Below are positions 17,993-24,948 of a stretch of 51,439 nt of DNA, in pieces. A program made the translations under genes and the position numbers. Source of the stretch: an uncultured Eubacteriales bacterium. GTDB taxonomy: Bacteria > Bacillota > Clostridia > Oscillospirales > Oscillospiraceae. The stretch's first letter is position 1. Every line of letters starts with the position of its first letter. The notes under the pieces were generated by a model. That model searched no databases. It saw nothing but the letters and a program-made list of their open reading frames with translations, and was not told where the DNA came from. The stretch is from the NCBI GenBank assembly GCA_900545405.1, contig UQYT01000016.1, positions 1 through 51,439 of the forward strand, read 5' to 3'.

Positions 17993-18997
17993 TTACCTGA
18001 CGGTGTCGACCACTATCTCGCCGGAGACGATCTTCTCGGCAAGGGATTCGACCTCAGCCTTGATCTCGTCGGAGACCTGCTGGGTCGAGCCCTCCTCGCC
18101 GTAGCCGATGCCGACATAGCCGGTGGCGAGGTCGGCGTTCCAGGTGGTGCCCCAGAGCGAGGTGTCGCCCGCCATGTACTGCTTGACGGCCTCGTAGATG
18201 GAGTTGCCGACTTCCTTCTTCATGGAGCAGATGATGACGTCGTCAGCGATGTACTTCTGGTCGCAGTCGACGCCGATGGCCCAGAAGCCGCGCTCCTGCG
18301 CCGCCTCGAACACGCCGTCGCCGGCCTTGGAGGCGATCTGGAAGATGACGTCCGCGCCCTTGTCGTTCAGGGCGAGCGCGCACTCCTTGCCCTTGGCGGG
18401 GTCGTCGTAGTCGTTGGTGTAGTTGACCTCGACGCTGATGGTGCTGCCGTTCTGGGAGGCGTAGTACTCGGCGCCCTGCTTGTAGCCGACGATGAAGTCG
18501 TTGATGGTGTCGCTGTCCTCGCCGCCGACGGCGCCGATGACGCCGGACTCAGACATGGCGGCGGCTATGTAGCCCGCGAGGTAGGAGCCCTCGTTCTGGG
18601 CGTAGGTGATGTTCAGGACGTTGGAGACCGGCGCGCCGGTGGCGTTGTCGACCCAGATCCAGTAGACGTCGGGGTAGTCGAGGGCGATGGTCTCGACGTT
18701 GTAGAACTCCCAGCCGACGCAGACGACGATGTTCGCGGTGTCCGCGGCGTTCTGCATCTGGGCGTCGAAGTTCTCGTTGTTGCACTCGATGGTGGAGACG
18801 CTGATGTTCTCATAGTCGGCGGCGAGCTTGTCGGCGCCCTCCTTGGCGGAGTCGTTGAAGGAACGGTCGCCGAAGGTGCTGCTGACGACGACGCAGACGT
18901 TGACGGTGTCGCCGCCCGTCGTCTCCTCGGCGCCGCAGCCGGCCATCAGGCCGAGGGCCAGGACCGCTGCGAGGGCAAGAGCGATGATTTTTTTCAT
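17993..18997 (-). CDS. BMP-family nucleoside-binding lipoprotein (NupN/BmpA-like)
   Basis: A 334-residue basic membrane protein (BMP)-type lipoprotein with signal peptide at residues 1-19, lipobox MAGC and Cys20. The mature chain has a GDRSFNDSAKEGADKL segment near residue 43 and an ICSMKKEVGNSIYEAVKQ segment near residues 256-273, both usual in purine nucleoside-binding BMP proteins. It would hand nucleosides to the permease pair encoded downstream. The phosphorylase gene lies 70 bases upstream on the same strand, with a GC-rich hairpin between them. Confidence 0.92.
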   Translation of the reverse strand: MKKIIALALAAVLALGLMAGCGAEETTGGDTVNVCVVVSSTFGDRSFNDSAKEGADKLAADYENISVSTIECNNENFDAQMQNAADTANIVVCVGWEFYNVETIALDYPDVYWIWVDNATGAPVSNVLNITYAQNEGSYLAGYIAAAMSESGVIGAVGGEDSDTINDFIVGYKQGAEYYASQNGSTISVEVNYTNDYDDPAKGKECALALNDKGADVIFQIASKAGDGVFEAAQERGFWAIGVDCDQKYIADDVIICSMKKEVGNSIYEAVKQYMAGDTSLWGTTWNADLATGYVGIGYGEEGSTQQVSDEIKAEVESLAEKIVSGEIVVDTVR

Positions 18998-19067
18998 TTT
19001 TGTCTCTCCTTACATTCAGATTTTATGTTTTGCCCGGCGGCGTTCCCCGCCGGACGGCTGCACGTTT

Positions 19068-19775
19068 TCAGTCCAGCGCCGTGTCTAGCGCGAGCTGGAT
19101 TATGCTGTCGAGGCCGGACTCCTTGACCGCGTCGGACACGCTCTCGTCCGGGCGGTACATGTTGACGACGATGGAGAGCAGCATGAGCGCGCGCGCCCCA
19201 TAGAGCGCCGCGGCCGTGTAGAGGGCGACGCCCTCCTGCTCCGAGGCCAGGATGCCGTACTTGGCCCAGAGCTTGCTGTACTCCAGCTTATTCTCCACAT
19301 AGAGGTGGTCATTCGTGAGCGTGTTGCCGACGTAGACCGGGCAGCCGCGCTCACGGGCGAGGTGATAGGCCTTGTCCAGCAGGCCGAAGTCCGCGATGGG
19401 GGCAAAGTGGCCGGGCAGGGCGTAGTCGTTGATGGCGGAGGTGGTGGAGATGCCCTGGGAGAGGATGATGTCCCCGAGCTGGATGTGCTCCTGAGTGGCC
19501 CCGGCGGTGCCCAGGCGGAGCAGCTTTTTGCAGCCGTACTCGCGGCAGAGCTCGGTGGCGTAGATGAGCATGGACGGCGCGCCCATGCCGGTGGACATGA
19601 CGGAGATGCGCTGGCCCTTGTACGTCCCGGTGTAGCCCCAGGTGTTGCGTATCTCGTTCACCCGCACGGCGTCGGTAAGATAGGTCTCGGCTATGTACTT
19701 CGCCCGCAGCGGGTCGCCGGGCAGGATGACGTTCTCGGCGATCTCCCCGGGCGCCGCGCTGATGTGCATACTCAT
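19068..19775 (-). CDS. Nucleoside phosphorylase, DeoD-like (altered active-site region)
   Basis: A 235-residue NP-I family member whose first half matches DeoD-type purine nucleoside phosphorylase: GEIAENVILPGDPLRAKYIAE near residue 10 (phosphate-binding Asp and Arg present), STGMGAPS, and RLGTAGATQ. However, the C-terminal part has SIVVNMYRP where DeoD enzymes normally carry the S-D-H catalytic motif, and EQEG where they carry EMEA. The base preference may therefore differ from classical DeoD. I chose the ATG at 19775, which has AAGGAGGAAG directly upstream; a longer frame to 19880 crosses the palindrome and is not plausible. Genetic context (nucleoside ABC importer) supports intracellular nucleoside phosphorolysis. 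Confidence 0.8.
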   Translation of the reverse strand: MSMHISAAPGEIAENVILPGDPLRAKYIAETYLTDAVRVNEIRNTWGYTGTYKGQRISVMSTGMGAPSMLIYATELCREYGCKKLLRLGTAGATQEHIQLGDIILSQGISTTSAINDYALPGHFAPIADFGLLDKAYHLARERGCPVYVGNTLTNDHLYVENKLEYSKLWAKYGILASEQEGVALYTAAALYGARALMLLSIVVNMYRPDESVSDAVKESGLDSIIQLALDTALD

Positions 19776-19847
19776 TTTAACTTCCTCCTTGCACAAAATC
19801 CACAATGCGAGGGATCTTTTTAGGCGGATTTTACACGGATACACAAA

Positions 19848-19877
19848 AGAACAACACGACAAATGTCGTGTTGTTCT
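19848..19877 (-). terminator. 30-bp perfect palindrome: terminator or operator
   Basis: Perfect 13-bp arms (19848-19860 and 19865-19877) with a four-base centre. Read on the minus strand it follows the regulator gene stop by about 25 bases and is followed by TTTT, as an intrinsic terminator would be. It also lies just downstream of a TATAAT hexamer (minus strand, 19886-19881), so it could be an operator covering the start point of the phosphorylase operon. The sequence alone does not decide between these. Confidence 0.6.
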
Positions 19878-19901
19878 CAAATTATAGGATATTCACAAAA
19901 T

Positions 19902-20567
19902 TCAAAGCGTTTTTTTGTAGAGGTCTTCGAGATAGTCGCCCTTGAGCAGACGGTAGCCGCCGCGGGTGCGCTCGAGGATGCCCTCGTCGCAGAAGCGGGC
20001 AATGATGCGCTGGAGGTGGCGGTAGCTGACGCCGAGGTACTCGGCGGCCTCGGTGAGCCGCTCTTCAAACATGTCGCCGCGGCGGGTGAAGTGTATGTAC
20101 CGGGCCAGCCGGACCTCCACGGAATAGGAGGCGTTGAGCGACTGGTGGTTGCTGATGCTGCCCAGCCTCTCGCCCAGGCGGCGGGCGATGAAGGCAAGGA
20201 AGGTGTAGTCCCGCAGCAGCTGCTCCCGGCAGGCGGCCATGGAGAGGCCGAGGCAGTCGCACTCCCGCATGGCCTGCACGGCGATGGTGGTGCCGCGGGC
20301 CTCCACCAGCTCCACCTCGCCGAGCACGTCGAAGGCGGAGGAGAACTCGACCACGGAGACCTTTCCGTTGTTAAATGTGCGGAAGACCTTGACCTGTCCC
20401 CGGACGAGCAGATAGAGCTCCCTGAGCGGCTCGCCCTCGAGGTAGATGAAGTCGCCGCGGCGGAAGCGGTGGAGCCGCAGCTCCCCAAGCACGGGGGTGG
20501 AGAAGAGGTCCTGCACGTTCCAGGTCTGGATGTAGTATTTGAGGAGTTCGGGGTCGTTGAAAAGCAT
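19902..20567 (-). CDS. Crp/Fnr-family transcriptional regulator (YeiL-like)
   Basis: About 221 residues: an N-terminal cyclic-nucleotide-binding-type beta-roll (FRRGDFIYLEGEPLRELYLLVRG, about residues 34-56), a dimerisation helix, and a C-terminal Crp-type helix-turn-helix (LTEAAEYLGVSYRHLQRIIARF). No Cys cluster for an iron-sulfur centre stands out. I chose the ATG at 20567 (AGGTGA site) because a promoter -10 box lies at 20590-20585, downstream of an alternative start at 20594. The gene is just upstream of the nucleoside genes on the same strand, so it probably controls them; E. coli YeiL similarly lies near nucleoside genes. Confidence 0.8.
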   Translation of the reverse strand: MLFNDPELLKYYIQTWNVQDLFSTPVLGELRLHRFRRGDFIYLEGEPLRELYLLVRGQVKVFRTFNNGKVSVVEFSSAFDVLGEVELVEARGTTIAVQAMRECDCLGLSMAACREQLLRDYTFLAFIARRLGERLGSISNHQSLNASYSVEVRLARYIHFTRRGDMFEERLTEAAEYLGVSYRHLQRIIARFCDEGILERTRGGYRLLKGDYLEDLYKKTL

Positions 20568-20584
20568 GAAGATCACCTGTGCAT

Positions 20585-20613
20585 ATTCTACCATAAAACC
20601 CCGGCCCTGACGA
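20585..20613 (-). promoter_or_regulatory. Promoter of the Crp/Fnr-type regulator gene
   Basis: On the minus strand: TCGTCA (20613-20608), a 17-base spacer, TAGAAT (20590-20585). Predicted start near 20578, leaving an 11-base leader with the AGGTGA ribosome site. Confidence 0.6.
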
Positions 20614-20661
20614 GAGGGAAGGCGCCGAAAACATCCCGGCCGCTTTCAGCAAGATACCATA

Positions 20662-20690
20662 TTGATTTTCGTTCCCTAATGATGTAAAGT
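20662..20690 (+). promoter_or_regulatory. Promoter of the MBL-fold hydrolase gene
   Basis: TTGATT at 20662-20667, a 17-base spacer and TAAAGT at 20685-20690, followed by AAAGGAGG (about 20697-20704) and the ATG at 20713. Confidence 0.7.
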
Positions 20691-20712
20691 ATCAAAAAAA
20701 GGAGGTCGCCAT

Positions 20713-21588
20713 ATGTATGAACTCATCCGCGCCGGTGAGCGCAGTTATTATATAGACTGCCCCGCGAAAATCGGCCTTTTCGAGGTCGAGGGCGGGGTCT
20801 GCCTGGTGGACAGCGGCAACGACAAGGACGCGGGCCGCAAGGTGCGCCAGATCCTCGACAAGAACGGCTGGAAGCTGCTCGCCATCCTGGTGACGCACTC
20901 CAACGCCGACCACATCGGCGGCTGCCAGTACCTGCAAAAGCAGACCGGCTGCCGGGTGTTCGCCCCGGGCATTGAGGCGGCGTTCACGCGCTCGCCCGTG
21001 CTGGAGTCGGCCTTTCTCTACGGCGGCTTCCCGCCCAAGCCGCTGCGCCACAAGTTCCTGATGGCCCAGCCCTCCCCCGCCGAGGACGTCTCGGCCCCCG
21101 GCTTCCCCGCCGGCGTCGACATTCTGCCCCTGCCGGGCCACTTTTTCGACATGACGGGCTACCGCACGCCGGACGGCACGGCCTACATTGCCGACTGCCT
21201 CTCCAGCGCCGCGACGCTGGAGAAATACGGCGTGCCCTTCATCTACGACGTCGCCGCCTACCTCGACACGCTGCGAAAGCTGCCGGAGCTGGAGGCCAGG
21301 CTCTATGTCCCGGCCCACGCCGAGGCGGTGGAGGACATCGCCCCGCTCGCGGAGCTGAACCTCCGCCACGTCGAGGCCCTGTGCGAGGGCGTCCTCGAGC
21401 TCTGCGCCGAGCCGCTGGTCTTTGACGAGCTGCTCAAGCGCGTCTTTGACCGCTGGGCGATCCAGCTGACGATTGAGCAGTACGTCCTCGTGGGCAGCAC
21501 GGTGAAGTCCATCCTCTCCTGGCACCTCGACGCCGGGCGCGCCGAGGCGCTCATCGAGGAAAACCGCCTGCTCTGGCACAAAACGTGA
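20713..21588 (+). CDS. MBL-fold metallo-hydrolase
   Basis: A 291-residue metallo-beta-lactamase-fold protein. The metal motif reads THSNADHIGG near residue 60: the second His of the classical HxHxDH is Asn. Later metal ligands seem present: PGHFFDMTGY (His) and YIADCLSS (Asp), with PAHAEAVE near the end. The active site is thus slightly unusual but coherent, as in some COG0491-type clostridial proteins. The substrate is unknown. It has its own promoter and a strong ribosome site, and is followed after about 70 bases by thioredoxin. Confidence 0.82.
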   Translation: MYELIRAGERSYYIDCPAKIGLFEVEGGVCLVDSGNDKDAGRKVRQILDKNGWKLLAILVTHSNADHIGGCQYLQKQTGCRVFAPGIEAAFTRSPVLESAFLYGGFPPKPLRHKFLMAQPSPAEDVSAPGFPAGVDILPLPGHFFDMTGYRTPDGTAYIADCLSSAATLEKYGVPFIYDVAAYLDTLRKLPELEARLYVPAHAEAVEDIAPLAELNLRHVEALCEGVLELCAEPLVFDELLKRVFDRWAIQLTIEQYVLVGSTVKSILSWHLDAGRAEALIEENRLLWHKT

Positions 21589-21657
21589 CATAGTCACAGA
21601 CGGCCCCCCTCCCCTGTGTTAGTATAGGGCCAAGAAAAAACACAGGAGGAATTAAAG

Positions 21658-21966
21658 ATGTCAGCCGTAAAGATAACTTCTGCCAACTATGCAAGCGTGG
21701 TAAAGGCCAGCGATAAGCCGGTGCTGCTGGACTTCTGGGCCAGCTGGTGCGGTCCCTGCCGCATGGTCTCCCCCGTGGTGGACGAGATCGCCGGCGAGCG
21801 CTCCGACATCCTGGTCGGCAAGGTGAACGTGGACGAAGAGCCCGCCCTCGCCTCGGCCTTTAACATAACCAGTATCCCGACGCTCGTGGTCCTGCGCGGC
21901 GGCGAAGTGGTCAACCGCGCCACCGGTGCCAGGCCCAAGAGCAGCATTCTCTCCCTCATTCCCTGA
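21658..21966 (+). CDS. trxA: Thioredoxin
   Basis: A 102-residue thioredoxin with active site WCGPC (Cys31, Cys34), the DFWASWCGPCR surround, and the cis-proline in TSIPT. It serves as a cytoplasmic disulfide reductase partner of thioredoxin reductase, which is not in this window. AGGAGG lies just upstream. It is followed by a bidirectional terminator. Confidence 0.95.
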   Translation: MSAVKITSANYASVVKASDKPVLLDFWASWCGPCRMVSPVVDEIAGERSDILVGKVNVDEEPALASAFNITSIPTLVVLRGGEVVNRATGARPKSSILSLIP

Positions 21967-22023
21967 TCCCGGTTTATCCATCCACACTTTCCCGAACATC
22001 CCGACAGATCCGCAAGAAACAGG

Positions 22024-22053
22024 AAGTCCCCGGAGTGCAGGCTCCGGGGACTT
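22024..22053. terminator. Bidirectional intrinsic terminator
   Basis: A 12-bp inverted repeat (22024-22035 with 22042-22053) flanked by T-rich sequence on the right and A on the left, between converging trxA and the carboxypeptidase gene. Confidence 0.88.
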
Positions 22054-22059
22054 TCTTCG

Positions 22060-22839
22060 TTATTCATACAGTGCCACGAACTCCTCGAGGCAGAGGCCGT
22101 TTTCCATGATGTACGCCGCGGCCTCCTTGCCGACGTATCGGAAGTGCCAGGGCTCGTACATGATGCCCGTCACGTCCTCCTTGTCCTTCGGATAGCGGAC
22201 GATGAAGCCGTAATCGGCGCAGTTGGCGCTCATCCACTGGAAGAGCTCCGTGTTCTCCAGGCTCTCGTCCTTGAACTCGTAGTACTTGTCGGTTATGTCC
22301 GCGGCGAGGCCGAGCTGGTGCTCGCTCGTGCCCGGGGGCGCAACTATGGTCTTGGCCACCTCCTCGCCGTACTGGGAGACCTTGCGGTTGTAGAGGTAGG
22401 TCTGCGTGGCGTAGTCGCGGTAGGTGGAGGAGAGGTAGACGGAGAGCCCCTGCTCGCGCGCGGCGGCTATGAACTCGGCCAGCGCGTCGGCCGCGCGGCT
22501 GTCGAAATACTGGCCGTTCTCCATCTCGGTCAGCTCCGGGGCGTAGTCGCCGATGTTGTTGTCGAGGTTTGCGATGCGGAACTCCCAGCTCGTGATGTCC
22601 ACGTCCGGTATCGAGGGCGTCGGCTCCGGTGTGGGAGTGGGGGTGGGCGTCGGCGTGGGCTCGGGGGTCGGCGTGGGCGTGGGCTCCGCGCTCTCGGCGG
22701 GCTGCGTCTCCACGGTCTCGGTCTCGCCTGCGGGGTCCTCCGTCGCCGGGGATGCCTCCAGCCGCTTATATATGCAGAACACGAGCACCGCCAGCAAAAT
22801 CACGCCGACGATGACGCGTATCACTCTGTTTATCCTCAT
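22060..22839 (-). CDS. D-alanyl-D-alanine carboxypeptidase, VanY-type (peptidase M15)
   Basis: A 259-residue membrane-anchored enzyme. It has an N-terminal transmembrane helix (about residues 7-24), a Thr/Glu/Pro linker with many Pro-Thr repeats (about 50-75), and an extracellular M15 domain. Zinc site motifs are visible: SEHQLGLAADI (His and Asp ligands) and EPWHFRY (catalytic Glu and His ligand). It would trim the terminal D-Ala of peptidoglycan stem peptides outside the cell. Nothing suggests glycopeptide resistance: no VanHAX or VanRS genes are nearby. It has its own promoter, divergent from the UPF0173 gene. Confidence 0.92.
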   Translation of the reverse strand: MRINRVIRVIVGVILLAVLVFCIYKRLEASPATEDPAGETETVETQPAESAEPTPTPTPEPTPTPTPTPTPEPTPSIPDVDITSWEFRIANLDNNIGDYAPELTEMENGQYFDSRAADALAEFIAAAREQGLSVYLSSTYRDYATQTYLYNRKVSQYGEEVAKTIVAPPGTSEHQLGLAADITDKYYEFKDESLENTELFQWMSANCADYGFIVRYPKDKEDVTGIMYEPWHFRYVGKEAAAYIMENGLCLEEFVALYE

Positions 22840-22857
22840 TTTTCATCACCAATTCGG

Positions 22858-22886
22858 ATATTACCACTTTTGCCCGCGCCGGTCAA
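22858..22886 (-). promoter_or_regulatory. Promoter of the VanY-type gene
   Basis: Minus strand: TTGACC (22886-22881), a 17-base spacer, TAATAT (22863-22858). Confidence 0.72.
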
Positions 22887-22893
22887 CGGCCTG

Positions 22894-22922
22894 TTGCGGC
22901 CCGCTCCGGGCTGTGCTATACT
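22894..22922 (+). promoter_or_regulatory. Promoter of the UPF0173-NUDIX pair
   Basis: TTGCGG at 22894-22899, a 17-base spacer, TATACT at 22917-22922. Its -35 box lies only seven bases from the -35 of the divergent VanY promoter, so the two units could share a regulator. Confidence 0.72.
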
Positions 22923-22954
22923 TGTACAAAAGATTTTTCGGGAGGCGGACTCTT

Positions 22955-23563
22955 ATGAAACTTACATGGTACGGACACTCCTGCTTCATGCTTGAATCCC
23001 GCGCCGGCACGGTCGTCTTCGACCCCTATGCCGACGGCTTTCCCCGCGGTCTGAAGCTGCCGCAGCTCACGGCGGACCTTGTGCTTTGCAGCCACGGCCA
23101 CGGCGACCACAACGCCGAGGACAAGGTCACCCTCACTGGCCAGCAGACGGACTACACCGTCGAGACGCTCTGCTGCTTCCACGACGACGTGCAGGGCAAG
23201 AAGCGCGGCGAGAACCTCATCCGCATAGTCTCCGGCGGCGGCGCGCGCGTGGCGCACCTCGGCGACGTGGGCCACATGCTGCCCCCGGGCCAGATTAAGG
23301 CCATCGGCCATGTGGACGCCCTGCTCATCCCCGTCGGCGGCTTCTACACCATCGACGCCAAGACCGCGCGCGAGCTGGCCGACGCCATAGACGCCCAGCT
23401 CGTCATCCCCATGCACTACCGCGGCGAGGACTTCGGCTTTGACGAGATCGACACGGTGGAGCCCTTCGTGAAGCTCTCCAAGAACGTGGAGTTTGCCGAG
23501 GGCAGCAGCATAGAGCTCCCGGACTTCGGTGAGCCGCGCACGGTGGTGCTCAAGCTCAGATGA
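22955..23563 (+). CDS. UPF0173 metal-dependent hydrolase (MBL fold)
   Basis: A 202-residue small metallo-beta-lactamase-fold protein of the UPF0173 type. It starts with MKLTWYGHSCF, has the complete metal motif SHGHGDH (residues 44-50) and later GDVGH and PMHYRGEDFGF. It is probably a cytoplasmic hydrolase of unknown substrate. GGAGG sits about 9 bases before the ATG; longer in-frame extensions upstream lie across the divergent promoter region and are not real. The stop overlaps the NUDIX start (ATGA), so the two proteins are made together. Confidence 0.9.
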   Translation: MKLTWYGHSCFMLESRAGTVVFDPYADGFPRGLKLPQLTADLVLCSHGHGDHNAEDKVTLTGQQTDYTVETLCCFHDDVQGKKRGENLIRIVSGGGARVAHLGDVGHMLPPGQIKAIGHVDALLIPVGGFYTIDAKTARELADAIDAQLVIPMHYRGEDFGFDEIDTVEPFVKLSKNVEFAEGSSIELPDFGEPRTVVLKLR

Positions 23564-24123
23564 AGTTCCGCAGCATAGAGAAAAAGGGCAGCGGCGACTA
23601 TCTCAGCCGCTACGACATCCACTACGAGACCCCCGCCGGCGGGGAGAAGGTCTACGAGATGTTCTCCCGCGACCCAGGCATAAGCACCGAGGAAAAGCTG
23701 CGCCACCCCAGGACCGACGCCGTCATGATAATCATGACGGACGAGAGCCGGGAGCACCTGCTGCTAATCCGCGAGTTCCGCCTCGAGCTGGACCGCGAGA
23801 TCTACGGCCTGCCCGCGGGGCTCATCGACCCGGGCGAGACCCCGGAGAGCGCCGCCCGGCGCGAGCTCAAGGAGGAGACGGGGCTGGACCTGCTGGAGAT
23901 CCGCCACGTCATGCCCCCGGCATACAGCGCCGTGGGCCTCTCCAACGAGCAGTGCATCTGCGTCTTCGGCATCGCGGGCGGCAAGATCAGCCCCTGCAAG
24001 GAGACCGGCGAGGAGATCACTGCCCGCTGGTACTCCCGCGACGAGCTGCGCGAGATGGTCCAGCACGAGACCTTCGGCTCCTGGGCTCAGGCCTACACCT
24101 ACATGTGGACGATAGGGTTTTGA
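23560..24123 (+). CDS. NUDIX hydrolase, ADP-ribose pyrophosphatase-like
   Basis: A 187-residue NUDIX enzyme. The Nudix box is complete near residues 87-109: G, five residues, E, seven residues, then RELKEETGL. An upstream DREIYGLPAGLIDPGE region is typical of ADP-ribose pyrophosphatases. It would hydrolyse ADP-ribose or a related nucleotide sugar. It is translationally coupled to the UPF0173 hydrolase and ended by a good terminator. Confidence 0.9.
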   Translation: MKFRSIEKKGSGDYLSRYDIHYETPAGGEKVYEMFSRDPGISTEEKLRHPRTDAVMIIMTDESREHLLLIREFRLELDREIYGLPAGLIDPGETPESAARRELKEETGLDLLEIRHVMPPAYSAVGLSNEQCICVFGIAGGKISPCKETGEEITARWYSRDELREMVQHETFGSWAQAYTYMWTIGF

Positions 24124-24130
24124 AAAAGCT

Positions 24131-24163
24131 AGACAGCGCTCCGTATGGGGCGCTGTCTCTTTT
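24131..24163 (+). terminator. Intrinsic terminator after the NUDIX gene
   Basis: A 12-bp stem with one G-U pair (24131-24142 with 24147-24158), a GTAT loop and a CTTTT tract. Confidence 0.88.
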
Positions 24164-24185
24164 GTACATTTAGGGGTTTCGCGCT

Positions 24186-24221
24186 CCGCTTTTTTGTAAA
24201 AAAGCGGGGCAAAAAACTTTT
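24186..24221. repeat. Partial copy of the multi-hairpin repeat (last hairpin and tail)
   Basis: A 10-bp hairpin (24186-24195 with 24198-24207, GT loop) followed by GGCAAAAAACTTTTA. It is identical over its whole length to 44186-44221 in the full copy there. It overlaps the stop codon of the minus-strand XRE gene, so it forms that gene's 3' end. Confidence 0.8.
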
Positions 24222-24417
24222 ATTCGCTCTCCCAGAAGAGGTCGTCGAGGGTACGGCCCAGCACCTTGCAGATGGCGATGCACAGCTTGATGGTGGGGTT
24301 ATAGTCGCCCTTCTCTATGGCGTTTATGGTCTGCCGTGAGACGCCCACGGCGTCCGCCAGCTGCTGCTGCGACATGTCCAGCGCCGCGCGCGCGGATTTG
24401 AGGCGCAGATTCTTCAT
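24220..24417 (-). CDS. XRE-family small helix-turn-helix regulator
   Basis: A 65-residue single-domain Cro/CI-type regulator of the YozG-like kind, with SQQQLADAVGVSRQTINAIEKG forming the helix-turn-helix and the typical closing LGRTLDDLFW. It overlaps the membrane-protein gene upstream by four bases (ATGA). Such small XRE proteins often pair with a co-encoded multi-spanning membrane protein in Firmicutes; the membrane protein may control its activity (inference). Confidence 0.9.
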   Translation of the reverse strand: MKNLRLKSARAALDMSQQQLADAVGVSRQTINAIEKGDYNPTIKLCIAICKVLGRTLDDLFWESE

Positions 24418-24836
24418 TCTGCCTCTCCCTGCTCATGCAGGCCGTGCACATAGTACACCACCAGTACGATACCCGTCGTGGCGCCCACTATCAGGCTCAC
24501 CGAGCGGAAACTCAGCACCCCGTCCCTCAGCAGGTCCCCGTCAATGACATGCGACACGCCGAACAGCAGGTTCGCCAGCGTCACCACCAGCAGCACCGTC
24601 AGGTTCCGCTTCCGGTTCCTGCCTATGCCCGCAAACGCGTCCTGCCTTATGCAGATGACCGCAAACACGATCAGCGAAACGCAGCAGCAGATTATGCAGC
24701 CCGTCAGCGTGTCGCACCACGGCTCGATCAGCATGTCCGTAAACCCGTACACCATCAGGCATATCATCAGCGAGAAAAATCCCCACATGAACGCCCGGCC
24801 CCTCGCCAGTACCTGCCTCTCATCATAGTCGTTCAT
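24414..24836 (-). CDS. Small multi-spanning membrane protein paired with XRE regulator
   Basis: A 140-residue protein starting MNDYDERQVLARGRAF, a charged motif that opens several families of XRE-paired membrane proteins (DUF6773/DUF2178-like; exact family not certain). Four hydrophobic helices follow (about 18-37, 45-64, 81-98, 111-130). I chose the ATG at 24836 because AGGAAG is well spaced and the promoter -10 lies at 24869-24864; a longer in-frame start at 24884 would lie upstream of that. Function is unknown. Confidence 0.72.
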   Translation of the reverse strand: MNDYDERQVLARGRAFMWGFFSLMICLMVYGFTDMLIEPWCDTLTGCIICCCVSLIVFAVICIRQDAFAGIGRNRKRNLTVLLVVTLANLLFGVSHVIDGDLLRDGVLSFRSVSLIVGATTGIVLVVYYVHGLHEQGEAE

Positions 24837-24863
24837 TCCGCGCACTTCCTTTCCTGTGGCTGC

Positions 24864-24892
24864 ATCATAGCATGTGCGCGACATATTATCAA
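24864..24892 (-). promoter_or_regulatory. Promoter of the membrane protein-XRE pair
   Basis: Minus strand: TTGATA (24892-24887), a 17-base spacer, TATGAT (24869-24864). Predicted start near 24857. Confidence 0.75.
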
Positions 24893-24916
24893 GTATATTT
24901 TACATTTTGTCCGTTA

Positions 24917-24942
24917 AAAATGCCCCGGCTTTGAGCCGGGGC
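24917..24942 (-). terminator. Intrinsic terminator after the MATE gene
   Basis: A 9-bp GC stem (24922-24930 with 24934-24942); on the minus strand it is followed by ATTTTTAA. It closes the minus-strand KtrB-KtrA-ABC-MATE string. Confidence 0.88.
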
Positions 24943-24948
24943 GGTTTA

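Noticed and set aside
22618..22690. Short tandem repeat GTGGGxGTGGGC-like tract that could look like a small repeat array
   Set aside because: It encodes the Pro-Thr linker of the carboxypeptidase on the minus strand; no CRISPR-like spacer pattern.
22060..22839. VanY and VanZ homologues as a glycopeptide-resistance cluster
   Set aside because: They are 13 kb apart in different units, and no VanHAX, VanS or VanR homologue accompanies them.
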